Both the position numbers and the translations under genes were made by a program. From positions 1 through 64,000 of the forward strand of contig JAKSLG010000005.1 of the NCBI GenBank assembly GCA_024401295.1: a stretch of DNA of 64,000 bases, read 5' to 3'. This document shows, one piece after another, positions 37,583 to 46,625 of the stretch. The notes beneath the pieces are model-generated. The model was not told where the DNA came from. It saw only the letters and a list, made by a program, of their open reading frames with translations, and made no database searches. Within the stretch, counting starts at the first letter, position 1. Every line of letters starts with the position of its first letter. The stretch comes from Bacteroidales bacterium (GTDB lineage: Bacteria > Bacteroidota > Bacteroidia > Bacteroidales > Marinilabiliaceae).

Positions 37583-39769
37583 ATGGCAACACTTAGATTT
37601 AAGGCGTTAAGCGATTTGATGGGCAAGAAAGCTCTTCAGATGCAGTGGCCAGAGAAGAGAGTAAGCGAATTCTACGGCGAGCTTACTTTTAACGACGAAG
37701 CAATGAAGAAGTATCTTCAGACTTCAGTCTATAAGCAGGTGAAGGCAGCAATGGCAAGTGGCGAACCAATCGACCGCAAGATTGCCGATGGCGTAGCAGC
37801 AGGTATGAAGGCTTGGGCTATCGATCATGGAGCTGTTCACTATACTCACTGGTTCCAGCCATTGACTGATGGTACCGCTGAGAAGCATGATGGTTTCATC
37901 AACTATGGACCAGACGGCAAGGTTATCGAAGAGTTCGCTGGCAAGCACCTCGCACAGCAGGAGCCTGACGCATCTTCATTCCCTAATGGTGGTATTCGTG
38001 CTACTTTCGAGGCACGTGGCTATACTGCATGGGACGTTTCGTCACCAGCATTCATCGTAGGTTCTACTCTTTGTATCCCTACAATCTTTATCTCATACAC
38101 AGGTGACGCTCTTGACTACAAGACACCTCTCTTGAAGGCACTCCACGCAGTTGACAAGGCTGCCGTTGACGTTTGCCAGTACTTCGACAAGAACGTAACT
38201 AAGGTATACTCATACCTCGGATGGGAACAGGAATACTTCCTCGTTGACCAGAGCCTCTATATGGCTCGTCCAGACCTTATGCTTACTGGCCGTACTTTGC
38301 TCGGTAACAACTCTGCAAAGAACCAGCAGCTCGAGGACCACTACTTCGCACAGATTCCTGAGCGTGTAGCAGTATTCATGCGTGACCTTGAGGTAGAGTG
38401 CCAGCGTCTCGGCATTCCAGTCAAGACTCGCCACAATGAGGTTGCTCCAAACCAGTTCGAGCTCGCTCCAATCTACGAAGAGGTTAACTTGGCAAACGAC
38501 CACAACCTCTTGGTTATGGATACTATGAAGCGTATCGCTAAGCACCATGGCTTTGAGGTTCTCCTCCACGAGAAGCCTTTCGCTGGTGTGAACGGTTCTG
38601 GTAAGCACAATAACTGGTCACTCGGTACAAATACAGGTGTTAACCTCTTCGCTCCTGCCAAGAATCCAAAGGGCAACATGCTCTTCCTCACATTCTTGAC
38701 TAACGTGATGGCTGCTGTATACAAAGGACAGGATCTCCTCCGTTCTATGATCCTCAACTCTTCCAACCAGCACCGTCTCGGCGCTAACGAGGCACCACCA
38801 TCAATCATCTCTATCTTCCTCGGCACTCAGCTCACAGCTATGCTCGACTCTATCGTTGAGAAGGTTTCTGACGCTAAGATGACACCAGAGGAAAAGACAG
38901 CTCTCAAGCTCGGCATCGGCCGTCTCCCTGAGATCCTTGTTGATAATACTGACCGTAACCGTACTTCGCCATTCGCATTTACTGGCGACCGTTTCGAGTT
39001 CCGTGCTGTAGGTTCACAGGCTAACTGCGCAGGCGCCATGACTGCAATCAACGCAATGGTTGCTGAGCAGCTCGTAGAGTTCAAGAAGAGCGTAGATGCA
39101 CTTATCGCTAAGGGCGTTAAGAAAGACGAAGCTATCTTCCAGGAGATTCGTCGACTCATCATCGAGTCTGCACCTATCCACTTCGATGGCAACGGTTACT
39201 CTGATGAATGGAAGGCTGAGGCTGCTAAGCGTGGCTTGACTAACATCACAAGCGTACCAGAGTCAATCTCTAAGATGGTTGCTCCTCACGCAAAGAAGGT
39301 TCTTGTTGAAAGCGGCATCCTTACTGATCGTGAGCTCGAGGCTCGTGCTGACGTAGAATATGAAAAGTATGTATTGAAGGAGCAGATCGAGGCTCGTGTA
39401 ATGGGTGAAATCGTTATCAACCACATCGTTCCTACTGCCCTCAAGTATCAGAATACTCTCATCAGCAACGTTAAGGGTATGAAGGACGTACTCGGCGCAG
39501 AAGCTGATGCTCTCACAGAGAACGAGAAGGAACTCATCCGCAAGATTTCTGAGCACGTAACTGTAATCCGCAAGGAGACACAGGCTATGATTGATGCTCG
39601 TAAGGCTGCTAACAACCTCGATGGTGCTGAGGCAAAGGCTATCGCATATCATGACAACGTTCATCCACATCAGGATGTCATCCGTTACCATGTTGACAAG
39701 CTCGAGCTTATCATCGACAACGAGATGTGGCCATTGCCAAAGTATCGTGAACTTCTCTTCTTCCGTTAA
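37583..39769 (+). CDS. glnN: Glutamine synthetase type III
   Basis: Assimilates ammonia by making glutamine from glutamate and ATP. The 728-aa length is typical of the GSIII hexamers of Bacteroidota, against about 470 aa for GSI. Recognisable elements are the N-terminal WPEKRVSEFYGELTFND, the glutamate/ATP-site GVNGSGKHNNWSLGTNTGVN, and RNRTSPFAFTGDRFEFRAVG. Codon use looks biased as for a highly expressed gene (many CTC, CGT and AAG codons). It has its own terminator and is probably monocistronic. Confidence 0.97.
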   Translation: MATLRFKALSDLMGKKALQMQWPEKRVSEFYGELTFNDEAMKKYLQTSVYKQVKAAMASGEPIDRKIADGVAAGMKAWAIDHGAVHYTHWFQPLTDGTAEKHDGFINYGPDGKVIEEFAGKHLAQQEPDASSFPNGGIRATFEARGYTAWDVSSPAFIVGSTLCIPTIFISYTGDALDYKTPLLKALHAVDKAAVDVCQYFDKNVTKVYSYLGWEQEYFLVDQSLYMARPDLMLTGRTLLGNNSAKNQQLEDHYFAQIPERVAVFMRDLEVECQRLGIPVKTRHNEVAPNQFELAPIYEEVNLANDHNLLVMDTMKRIAKHHGFEVLLHEKPFAGVNGSGKHNNWSLGTNTGVNLFAPAKNPKGNMLFLTFLTNVMAAVYKGQDLLRSMILNSSNQHRLGANEAPPSIISIFLGTQLTAMLDSIVEKVSDAKMTPEEKTALKLGIGRLPEILVDNTDRNRTSPFAFTGDRFEFRAVGSQANCAGAMTAINAMVAEQLVEFKKSVDALIAKGVKKDEAIFQEIRRLIIESAPIHFDGNGYSDEWKAEAAKRGLTNITSVPESISKMVAPHAKKVLVESGILTDRELEARADVEYEKYVLKEQIEARVMGEIVINHIVPTALKYQNTLISNVKGMKDVLGAEADALTENEKELIRKISEHVTVIRKETQAMIDARKAANNLDGAEAKAIAYHDNVHPHQDVIRYHVDKLELIIDNEMWPLPKYRELLFFR

Positions 39770-39794
39770 TAGAGGAATCTGAATAGATACACAA

Positions 39795-39838
39795 AATGAG
39801 GGGAACTGCGAAACTGTGGTTCCCCTCATTGTTTTTTT
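39795..39838 (+). terminator. Intrinsic terminator after glnN
   Basis: AATGAGGGGAAC / GTTCCCCTCATT perfect 12-base stem followed by GTTTTTTT. Confidence 0.92.
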
Positions 39839-39951
39839 GCATAAATAAATGCTATTTAAAGCAAAAAAATCATGTTTTTCGCGTAACATTATGCAAAAAC
39901 ACGACGTAAAAAGCTCAAAATAAAAACAAACTCTAAATTATTATCGTTAAA

Positions 39952-40608
39952 ATGAAAATTGTAAACTTTCTTGCTTGTGCTGCTGCAACAGTAGCATTTG
40001 CATCTTGCTCTTGCAACAGCAACAAAGCTGCAGAAGGCACATGTGATCAGGACTCAACAGCAACAGAGGTTGCTGAAGGTGAAGAAGTAGTAGCAGACTC
40101 TGCTGCAATTGCTGAAGCTGCAGAAATGGCTGAAGCTCCTGCCGTAAAGGGTACTATCAAGGAAATCAACGGCAATGACATCACAATCGCTACTGATGGC
40201 GAGGATGTTATCGTAACAATCGACAACGCAAAGGACGAACTCATCGAAGGTTCACCTATCGAAGTTAAGTACAAGGAAGTTGACGGCAAGCTCGTTGCTT
40301 ACAAGAACGGCGTAGAAGTTCCTGGCTTCAAGTATGCTAACCTCCTCGGCAAGTGGGGTACTGAAGGCAACGCTATCACAATCGAGCTCCGTAAGCGCGG
40401 TCGTGCAAGCAGCCTTGGTCACAAGAACCTCGACTTCAAGCACTGGGATCTCAACGGCGACACAATCAACATTCTCGTTAAGCCTGCTGGTGGCACAAAC
40501 GAGTTCGTTATGAACTGGCTCATCGCAGAGAACGACACTAACAAGCTCGTTCTTACTCAGGGTACTACTACTCTCGACATGAACCGTATCGACGCAGAAC
40601 GCGAATAA
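39952..40608 (+). CDS. Lipoprotein with lipocalin-like C-terminal domain
   Basis: A 218-aa lipoprotein (lipobox FASC, Cys19 followed by SCN). Residues about 25-60 are an acidic Ala/Glu linker. Two beta-rich parts follow: about 63-125 with VKGTIKEINGNDITIATDGE, an OB- or SH3-like small domain, and about 128-215 starting LLGKWGTEGNAITIELRKRG, which resembles lipocalin-like small-ligand domains. Function is unknown. The codon bias is as strong as in glnN, suggesting abundant expression. Confidence 0.7.
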   Translation: MKIVNFLACAAATVAFASCSCNSNKAAEGTCDQDSTATEVAEGEEVVADSAAIAEAAEMAEAPAVKGTIKEINGNDITIATDGEDVIVTIDNAKDELIEGSPIEVKYKEVDGKLVAYKNGVEVPGFKYANLLGKWGTEGNAITIELRKRGRASSLGHKNLDFKHWDLNGDTINILVKPAGGTNEFVMNWLIAENDTNKLVLTQGTTTLDMNRIDAERE

Positions 40609-40630
40609 TTTCTTTTATATTTACAACCAT

Positions 40631-40672
40631 AGAATCTCTGACAGATATTGCTCTGTCGGAGATTCTTTTTTT
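40631..40672 (+). terminator. Intrinsic terminator after the lipoprotein gene
   Basis: GAATCTCTGACAGA / TCTGTCGGAGATTC stem (one wobble) followed by T7. Confidence 0.9.
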
Positions 40673-40760
40673 ATGCCTCCATCAAAAAAAACGGCCGAGA
40701 TTCACAATTGTGGTCCAAATATTTTAAAGATTCAACAATTATTTCCATATTTGTCATAAA

Positions 40761-42440
40761 ATGAAAAACGCCATGACAGATATTGAAATAGCAAATTCGG
40801 CAACCATGCAGCCAATCACAGAGATTGGCGCTAAAATCGGCGTATCAGCCGATGACATGGAGATGTATGGAAAACACAAAGCCAAGCTTCCTCTATCATT
40901 AATCGACTATAACAAAATACAACAGTCGAATCTAGTGCTCGTAACTGCTATTTCGCCAACACCGGCTGGAGAAGGCAAGACAACAGTTTCGATCGGTCTT
41001 TCAGATGCACTCACAAGACTCGGCAAGAAAACCATAGCCGTTCTTCGCGAACCTTCACTCGGACCTGTCTTTGGCATCAAAGGCGGCGCAACAGGTGGCG
41101 GCTATTCACAAGTGCTACCGATGGAAGACATAAACCTGCATTTCACAGGAGATTTCAACGCCATCGAGAAAGCGCACAATCTGCTTGCCGCTCTCATCGA
41201 CAATAATCTGCAAAATCAAGAGCCAAATCTCAACCTCGACCCAAGAACCATAACTTGGAAACGTGTCATGGACATGAACGATCGCGCCCTCAGACACATA
41301 ACAATAGGACTTGGCGGCACGTCGAACGGCGTTCCTCGCGAAAGCGGATTCGACATTACTGCGGCATCAGAAGTGATGGCAATCCTTTGTCTTGCAGACA
41401 ACATGGCCGACCTCAAGCGCCGACTTAGCAATATATATATAGGTCAGACATACGGCGGCAAACCTATATATGCCCGAGACCTGAAAGCAGAGGGCGCAAT
41501 GGCAACACTCTTGAAAGATGCCATCAAGCCGAATCTTGTGCAGACAATCGGAAAGACTCCAGCCATTATTCATGGCGGTCCATTCGCCAATATTGCACAA
41601 GGAACGAACACCGTTATTGCAACAAGGATGGGACTCTCCCTCGCCGACTATGTCGTCACAGAAGCAGGCTTTGCTTCAGACTTGGGCGCAGAAAAATTCT
41701 TCGACATCAAGTGCGTTCAAGCCAAGCTGAAGCCGAAAGCCGTTGTTCTCGTTGCAACCGCCCGTGCACTTAAATATCATGGCGGTATCGATGCGGCAAA
41801 TCTCAAGAAGGAGAACCTCAGCGCACTTCTTCGCGGCATGGCCAATCTCGAAAAACATATCGAAAACATGCGCAAATTCAACGTCACGCCTATCGTAGCT
41901 ATCAACCATTTCAATGACGATACCGACAGCGAGATTCATGCAATCAAGACACGATGCAAAGAGATTGGCGTAGAAGCCGTTGTTGCCGATGCTTGGGCAA
42001 AGGGAGGCGAAGGAACAGAAGACTTGGCAAAAGCCGTTATTGAGACTATCGACAGAAATGAAAGCGACTTCCGCCCAATATATGACTGGAACGAAGCTGT
42101 CGAGAAAAAAATAACGCGAATTGCTACTGAAATTTACGGCGCAGACGGCGTGGAATTTCAGGCAAAGGCAAGAAAAGACATACAGCGCATCAACGAACTC
42201 GGCCTATCCGGACTGCCTGTATGCATAGCCAAGACACAAAAATCACTCTCGGACGACCCTAAGAAAATCGGCAGACCTACAGGATTCACGATTACTGTTC
42301 GCAACATTGAAATTGCAGCCGGAGCCGGATTCATTGTTCCGCTGACAGGCGAGATGATGCGAATGCCTGGCCTCACAGCACATCCTGCTGCCGAGAATAT
42401 CGATATCGACGACGACTCAAAGATCAAGGGACTTTTCTAA
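40761..42440 (+). CDS. fhs: Formate-tetrahydrofolate ligase
   Basis: ATP-dependent formation of 10-formyltetrahydrofolate from formate, feeding purine synthesis and one-carbon metabolism. The 559-aa protein has the P-loop ISPTPAGEGKTTVSIGLSDA near residue 63, plus IKGGATGGGYSQVLPMEDIN and FANIAQGTNTVIATRMGLSL. A -7-like box CATATTTG ends about 10 bases before the ATG, so the mRNA may have almost no leader; this is inference. A terminator follows. Confidence 0.96.
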   Translation: MKNAMTDIEIANSATMQPITEIGAKIGVSADDMEMYGKHKAKLPLSLIDYNKIQQSNLVLVTAISPTPAGEGKTTVSIGLSDALTRLGKKTIAVLREPSLGPVFGIKGGATGGGYSQVLPMEDINLHFTGDFNAIEKAHNLLAALIDNNLQNQEPNLNLDPRTITWKRVMDMNDRALRHITIGLGGTSNGVPRESGFDITAASEVMAILCLADNMADLKRRLSNIYIGQTYGGKPIYARDLKAEGAMATLLKDAIKPNLVQTIGKTPAIIHGGPFANIAQGTNTVIATRMGLSLADYVVTEAGFASDLGAEKFFDIKCVQAKLKPKAVVLVATARALKYHGGIDAANLKKENLSALLRGMANLEKHIENMRKFNVTPIVAINHFNDDTDSEIHAIKTRCKEIGVEAVVADAWAKGGEGTEDLAKAVIETIDRNESDFRPIYDWNEAVEKKITRIATEIYGADGVEFQAKARKDIQRINELGLSGLPVCIAKTQKSLSDDPKKIGRPTGFTITVRNIEIAAGAGFIVPLTGEMMRMPGLTAHPAAENIDIDDDSKIKGLF

Positions 42441-42473
42441 AAAAAGAGAATACTCAATATCAAAACAAGGCAC

Positions 42474-42503
42474 AGATGTCTCCACACAAGGAGGCATCTT
42501 TTT
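42474..42503 (+). terminator. Intrinsic terminator after fhs
   Basis: AGATG-T-CTCC pairs with GGAG-G-CATCT, followed by T6. Confidence 0.8.
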
Positions 42504-42520
42504 TATTAGAAAAAGCATAT

Positions 42521-42586
42521 AACTATTTTTTTTAGTTGAAAAACTATATAAAATAGTTGCATTTAAAAAAAATATAGTTAGCTTTG
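42521..42586 (+). promoter_or_regulatory. blaI promoter with phased operator sites
   Basis: Two 17-base dyads, AACTATTTTTTTTAGTT (42521-42537) and AACTATATAAAATAGTT (42542-42558), are centred 21 bases apart. A third half-site ATAGTT (42574-42579) lies another 21 bases on. The promoter GTTG (42556-42559), N19, TAGCTTTG (42579-42586) overlaps the second dyad and third half-site. This geometry fits autorepression by the BlaI-type dimer encoded next. Confidence 0.7.
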
Positions 42587-42612
42587 CATTGTCAGGTTAA
42601 TACAAACACGAC

Positions 42613-42972
42613 ATGAAGAAATTGACAAATAAAGAAAACGAGCTCATGGAGCTGTTTTGGTCTGAGGGCGCAATGTTCGTCAAAGACCTTTTGGAAAAAT
42701 ATGACGAGCCAAAACCACACTTCAATACGCTATCAACTATGGTACGCACACTTGAGGCAAACGGATATTTGGCACACAAGGCGTATGGAAACACCTATCA
42801 ATACTACCCTATCGTAACGAAAGAAGAGTATGGTGGTACTTCTATATGCAACATGGTGACGAACTTCTTCAATGGTTCATACATGGATGCCGTTTCAGCC
42901 TTCATAAAAGACGAAAAGATCTCAATAGACGAGCTGGAAGCACTCATAGAACAAGTGAAGAAAGGAAACTAA
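42613..42972 (+). CDS. BlaI/MecI-family transcriptional repressor
   Basis: A 119-aa winged-helix repressor. The recognition region LTNKENELMELFWSEGAMFV, FNTLSTMVRTLEANGYLAHK and AYGNTYQYYPIV match BlaI/MecI. The C-terminal helices (FFNGSYMDAVSAFIKDEKIS) mediate dimerisation. In the classical system the repressor is inactivated after its membrane metalloprotease partner senses a signal; that partner is the next gene. The upstream dyads are the likely binding sites. No beta-lactamase gene lies nearby, so the ligand and regulon are open. Confidence 0.92.
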   Translation: MKKLTNKENELMELFWSEGAMFVKDLLEKYDEPKPHFNTLSTMVRTLEANGYLAHKAYGNTYQYYPIVTKEEYGGTSICNMVTNFFNGSYMDAVSAFIKDEKISIDELEALIEQVKKGN

Positions 42973-42997
42973 GCTTAACATCAAACCACACACAATC

Positions 42998-44959
42998 ATG
43001 ATTACCACAATATTAACATACGAGCTGAAGGTCGCCATTCTGCTAGCAGTATTCTATATGTTCTATAGACTTTTGCTCAGCAAGGAGACGTTCCACATGG
43101 TGAACAGAGCGATACTTCTATTCACAGCTATTGCATCGTTTGTACTGCCGTTCTGCGTGATAACGACAACAGAAATTGCTACAATCAAAGCAGAAGTCAA
43201 ACCGCTTATATTGGGTAATTTCGACGGAAGCGGGATTGTTACAGAAATTGCAGAAGCAACCACGGAGTACAACTATCAGGAACTGTGGCAAATTTCATTG
43301 CTGGCAGCAATGATTGTGGGTGCTATCATCGTGAGCATAAAAACTATATGGTCAATAATTTCCGTCAGTAGAATAATAAGGAAGGGAACAAAAAAAGTCC
43401 TTGCCGATGGAACCGAGATTATCGTTTCGGACAAGGCCAAGAGCGGTCCGTTCAGCTGGATGAATTTCATAGTTCTTTCCGAGGAAGACTTGAATGAGCC
43501 ATATAAATCAATAATACTTCATGAGCAGGGACATATTGCCTATGGTCATTCGTGGGATATCATCATTACAGATTTGCTTACATCTCTCCAATGGTTTAAT
43601 CCTGCAATATGGATGCTAAGATCAGACCTTCGCGCATTGCATGAATATCAAGCAGACGACTATGCCCTGAGAGGTGGTATCAATGCCAAGGAATATCAAT
43701 TACTTTTAATAAAAAAGGCCATCAGCATGAGCGGCTACTCTGTTGCTAATGGCTTCAATCACAGTATACTTAAAAATCGAATCACTATGATGCTTTCAAA
43801 AAAGTCATCGGTACGTGGTCTTGTGAAGACCTTGTACCTAATCCCTGCTGTCGGGATCAGTTTGGCAGCATTCGCAGAGACCAAGACCATCTACGTTGCT
43901 GCGGAAGAAGAGGTTACGAATCCAGTAACCGAGGACAAAGTTACAGAGAATCTTGCTATTGTGCAAGAAGAGACAGCTCCAATCATCGAAGAGAAAGTTC
44001 CAGAAGCTGTAGAACAGCAAGACGGAGACGAGGAAGAAGTCTTCATGGTTGTGGAAGAGATGCCTGAATTTCCTGGCGGTGAAGAGGCGCTAGTAAAGTA
44101 CGTGGTAGAATCTGTTAGATACCCAGAAGAAGCGAAGAACAAGAACATTCAAGGCAGGGTATTTGTACATTTTGTCATCGACAAAGAAGGCCGCGTAAAG
44201 GATGAAAAAGTAGCGAAAGAAGTTGACCCTCTACTTGACGCAGAAGCTGTGCGCGTGGTATCAGCTATGCCAAAGTGGAAACCTGGAAAACATAGAGGAC
44301 AGGCGGTGAATACTGCTTTCACAATCCCTATCACATTCGCACTCACGGAAGGCGGATGGAAGAACGGCGAGAAAGAGAATGCATCGCAAGGACCTAACCC
44401 GAACATGGCCGACTGGACATTCGTAATAGACGGCAAGAAGGGCACCATTGAAGACATGAAAAAAGTGGACAAGAGTCAGATTGTACTCATAGACGTGAAG
44501 GCAGAAGAAAAGACCGCATACGTCTACCTGAAGAATCCGAATGGTCCTACAAAGGTCGGGGACATATCCACTGCGAGCTACCCTGGCGGTTACACTGAGA
44601 TGAGAAAGTATTTAGCAGAGAATGTCAAATATCCATCGGAGGCACAAAAGAAAAGGTTGACAGGAACACTCTTTGTACAATTCAGGATAAATGAAGACGG
44701 CAGCCTAGACAATGTGGAAGTTATTGGAAAAGATGTCGCACAGATATTGAAGGACGAGGCCGTACGAGTAGTAAAGTCGATGGGCAAGTTCATTCCAGCC
44801 ACTAGAGACGGCAAAAACGTATGGGCATATATGGGCATATATTTCAAATTTGCTCTTCAGGACGAGCATTGCAACTTGATATGTCAAGATAATTCAACGC
44901 TAAATGCGACAGGTGCTGAGGAGATCATAGTTGTGGCTACGGAGCACATGAAAATGTGA
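42998..44959 (+). CDS. BlaR1-type M56 metalloprotease with two TonB C-terminal domains
   Basis: A 653-aa inner-membrane protein. The N-terminal part has transmembrane segments at about 5-27, 35-58 and 98-125. The gluzincin motif HEQGH is at 175-179, with the third ligand probably in HEYQADDYAL. Another hydrophobic stretch lies near 285-305. The periplasmic part carries two TonB C-terminal modules: FPGGEEALVKYVVESVRYPE (about 355 on) and YPGGYTEMRKYLAENVKYPS (about 530 on). The penicillin-sensor domain of classical BlaR1 is replaced by these. It starts 25 bases after blaI. In Bacteroidota such proteins are common, but what they sense is not established. Confidence 0.88.
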   Translation: MITTILTYELKVAILLAVFYMFYRLLLSKETFHMVNRAILLFTAIASFVLPFCVITTTEIATIKAEVKPLILGNFDGSGIVTEIAEATTEYNYQELWQISLLAAMIVGAIIVSIKTIWSIISVSRIIRKGTKKVLADGTEIIVSDKAKSGPFSWMNFIVLSEEDLNEPYKSIILHEQGHIAYGHSWDIIITDLLTSLQWFNPAIWMLRSDLRALHEYQADDYALRGGINAKEYQLLLIKKAISMSGYSVANGFNHSILKNRITMMLSKKSSVRGLVKTLYLIPAVGISLAAFAETKTIYVAAEEEVTNPVTEDKVTENLAIVQEETAPIIEEKVPEAVEQQDGDEEEVFMVVEEMPEFPGGEEALVKYVVESVRYPEEAKNKNIQGRVFVHFVIDKEGRVKDEKVAKEVDPLLDAEAVRVVSAMPKWKPGKHRGQAVNTAFTIPITFALTEGGWKNGEKENASQGPNPNMADWTFVIDGKKGTIEDMKKVDKSQIVLIDVKAEEKTAYVYLKNPNGPTKVGDISTASYPGGYTEMRKYLAENVKYPSEAQKKRLTGTLFVQFRINEDGSLDNVEVIGKDVAQILKDEAVRVVKSMGKFIPATRDGKNVWAYMGIYFKFALQDEHCNLICQDNSTLNATGAEEIIVVATEHMKM

Positions 44960-45031
44960 GTACACACCCTTCCAAGGATTACGCCAGAAGGTTAATTCTG
45001 GCAAATCAAAACATCACAATTATGATATGCA

Positions 45032-45067
45032 AGAGACGACAAGAGAACCTTGTCGCCTCTTTTTTTT
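45032..45067 (+). terminator. Intrinsic terminator after the blaI-blaR1 operon
   Basis: AGAG-A-CGACAAG pairs with CTTGTCG-C-CTCT, followed by T8. Confidence 0.88.
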
Positions 45068-45161
45068 GCATGAACGTGCACAAAAAAGTTGACCGTTCAA
45101 AAAGAATCACTCCTTATGAACGGTCGAAAGATATCTATGTGGAAAGTCTCAATCAGATTTT

Positions 45162-45815
45162 TCAGCAAGCCATCGGCTCGAGAGTTGAGCGACGGTTGCA
45201 CATATGCTCCTGCCACAATGCATAGAGATCATGATTTGCGACGCGGGCATTTCCTTCGATTTGCACAAGTTTGCTACGACGTGCAACGATAAGCGAAACG
45301 CTGTCGTTATCGGAAGCAATCATGAAATCAATGCCGAGTCGATTGATGTCGTTCATCGCGAGCTTGTCGCTAGTATTATCGACGATCAATGAACGCTTAT
45401 AATCGCGAACAACACGTCCGATGATGTCCATCGTTTCGCTACTACGGCTCGAACTGCAAATCACATGTGTAATATGCGAGTTTGTCTTGAGAATGGCATT
45501 GAGCGCTGCCTCTATATCGTTTTCCGTATCTTGTACGTCGATGACAGAAACATTGATCGACAAATCGAGACACGTCTTGCGCCAAGCGGAACAGATTTCA
45601 CTGTTGCCAACAATCAGCAACTCACCATCGAATGGGATGACCGATGAGATGACCGTCTCGCCGATGGCAGAACGGCTACTTTCAAAACAAAGCTGCTCAA
45701 AACCAGTCTGATAGAATCGATCAGCATTATATGAGCCGTTGTCGATTACACGCATGAAGCGTTTTGCTGGCATGTTTACCAAGGTGTCGATAGAAAGCAT
45801 TCTCATAGTAGTCAT
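45162..45815 (-). CDS. PhnW-like class V aminotransferase homologue lacking the PLP lysine
   Basis: A 217-aa protein (start MTTMRMLSID at 45815). Segments align by eye with 2-aminoethylphosphonate-pyruvate aminotransferase: ETVISSVIPFDGELLIVGNS, SLIVDNTSDKLAMNDINRLG, IDFMIASDND and RRSKLVQIEGNARVANHDLY. Where PhnW has the lysine that binds PLP (SSNKC followed by a GVPG loop), this sequence has SDNDSVS and the loop is deleted. The glycine-rich cofactor region and the C-terminal domain are also missing (217 versus about 365 aa). It is therefore a decaying gene or a pseudoenzyme. No phosphonate gene lies nearby. Confidence 0.6.
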   Translation of the reverse strand: MTTMRMLSIDTLVNMPAKRFMRVIDNGSYNADRFYQTGFEQLCFESSRSAIGETVISSVIPFDGELLIVGNSEICSAWRKTCLDLSINVSVIDVQDTENDIEAALNAILKTNSHITHVICSSSRSSETMDIIGRVVRDYKRSLIVDNTSDKLAMNDINRLGIDFMIASDNDSVSLIVARRSKLVQIEGNARVANHDLYALWQEHMCNRRSTLEPMAC

Positions 45816-45888
45816 GTTGTCTGTTTGAATACAAGACAATCGAGAAGGCAAAAACACGTATCGAAAAACGAAGTTTTTTCAAAAAAAA

Positions 45889-46620
45889 TCAGAAAAGTTG
45901 CGTTCGCCATTTTCTGACCTCACGCTCAAATTCTGCTTCACGTCCGTTTTCGATGGAATTGAGCAGTTTATGAAAGCGCGTGCCATGATTCATCTCGACG
46001 GTATGGCACAACTCATGAAGGATGATATGGTCAATCAGATGGTCGGGAAGCCTCATCAATTGGACATTAAGACAAATCTCGCCATTTGTCGAGCAACTAC
46101 CCCATCGTGATTTCAAATCCTTGAACGACAAGGTCTTAAATTTAAATCCATGAAGATCGGCGAGATCGCGGACACGTTGCGGCAAGAATTTCTGTGCTTC
46201 GACCTTGAGTGCAAAAGCGATGCCCTTGCGGGCAAGTTCCTGAACGACATCACTTTCCGTCGGATTGACATCGGACGGATATATCACGCTTATCAATCCA
46301 GGAGACACCTTCAGATGTGCACGATTATCGGGTGATGTAGATGACAACTGCAATTCGTGCTGACGTGTGGAAAAAGGCGTTTGTGGTGAGAACAATGTCT
46401 TCTGATGGCCACGGCTATCAATTTTAACGATGCTTTTCTCTATCCAATCTGTCTGGTTGTCAATGAATTCCAGTATTTCGGCTTTGCTCGTCCCGGGTCT
46501 TACCGTCACGCGAATGACACCGCCCTCATGAATTCGCAAGGAGAGTCCTCGCGCATCACGTCGTTCAAGGACTTCAAGGTCACCAAAAGTCTCATGTTCA
46601 AGAATATACGTAGCAGCCAT
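45889..46620 (-). CDS. YgjP-like M48-type metallopeptidase
   Basis: A 243-aa soluble protein of the DUF45/YgjP group. The zinc motif is HELCH in LIDHIILHELCHTVEMNHGT, with the downstream ligand in NHGTRFHKLL. The N-terminal region contains the typical RWGSCS segment (SRWGSCSTNGEICLNVQLMR). Substrates are unknown. It begins 5 bases after the MMPL-PlsC gene and is the last member of that run. Confidence 0.85.
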   Translation of the reverse strand: MAATYILEHETFGDLEVLERRDARGLSLRIHEGGVIRVTVRPGTSKAEILEFIDNQTDWIEKSIVKIDSRGHQKTLFSPQTPFSTRQHELQLSSTSPDNRAHLKVSPGLISVIYPSDVNPTESDVVQELARKGIAFALKVEAQKFLPQRVRDLADLHGFKFKTLSFKDLKSRWGSCSTNGEICLNVQLMRLPDHLIDHIILHELCHTVEMNHGTRFHKLLNSIENGREAEFEREVRKWRTQLF

Positions 46621-46625
46621 ATCGC

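Noticed and set aside
45162-45857. Longer N-terminus for the PhnW-like protein (start at 45857)
   Set aside because: The extra 14 residues have no similarity to the family; the ATG at 45815 gives a better start.
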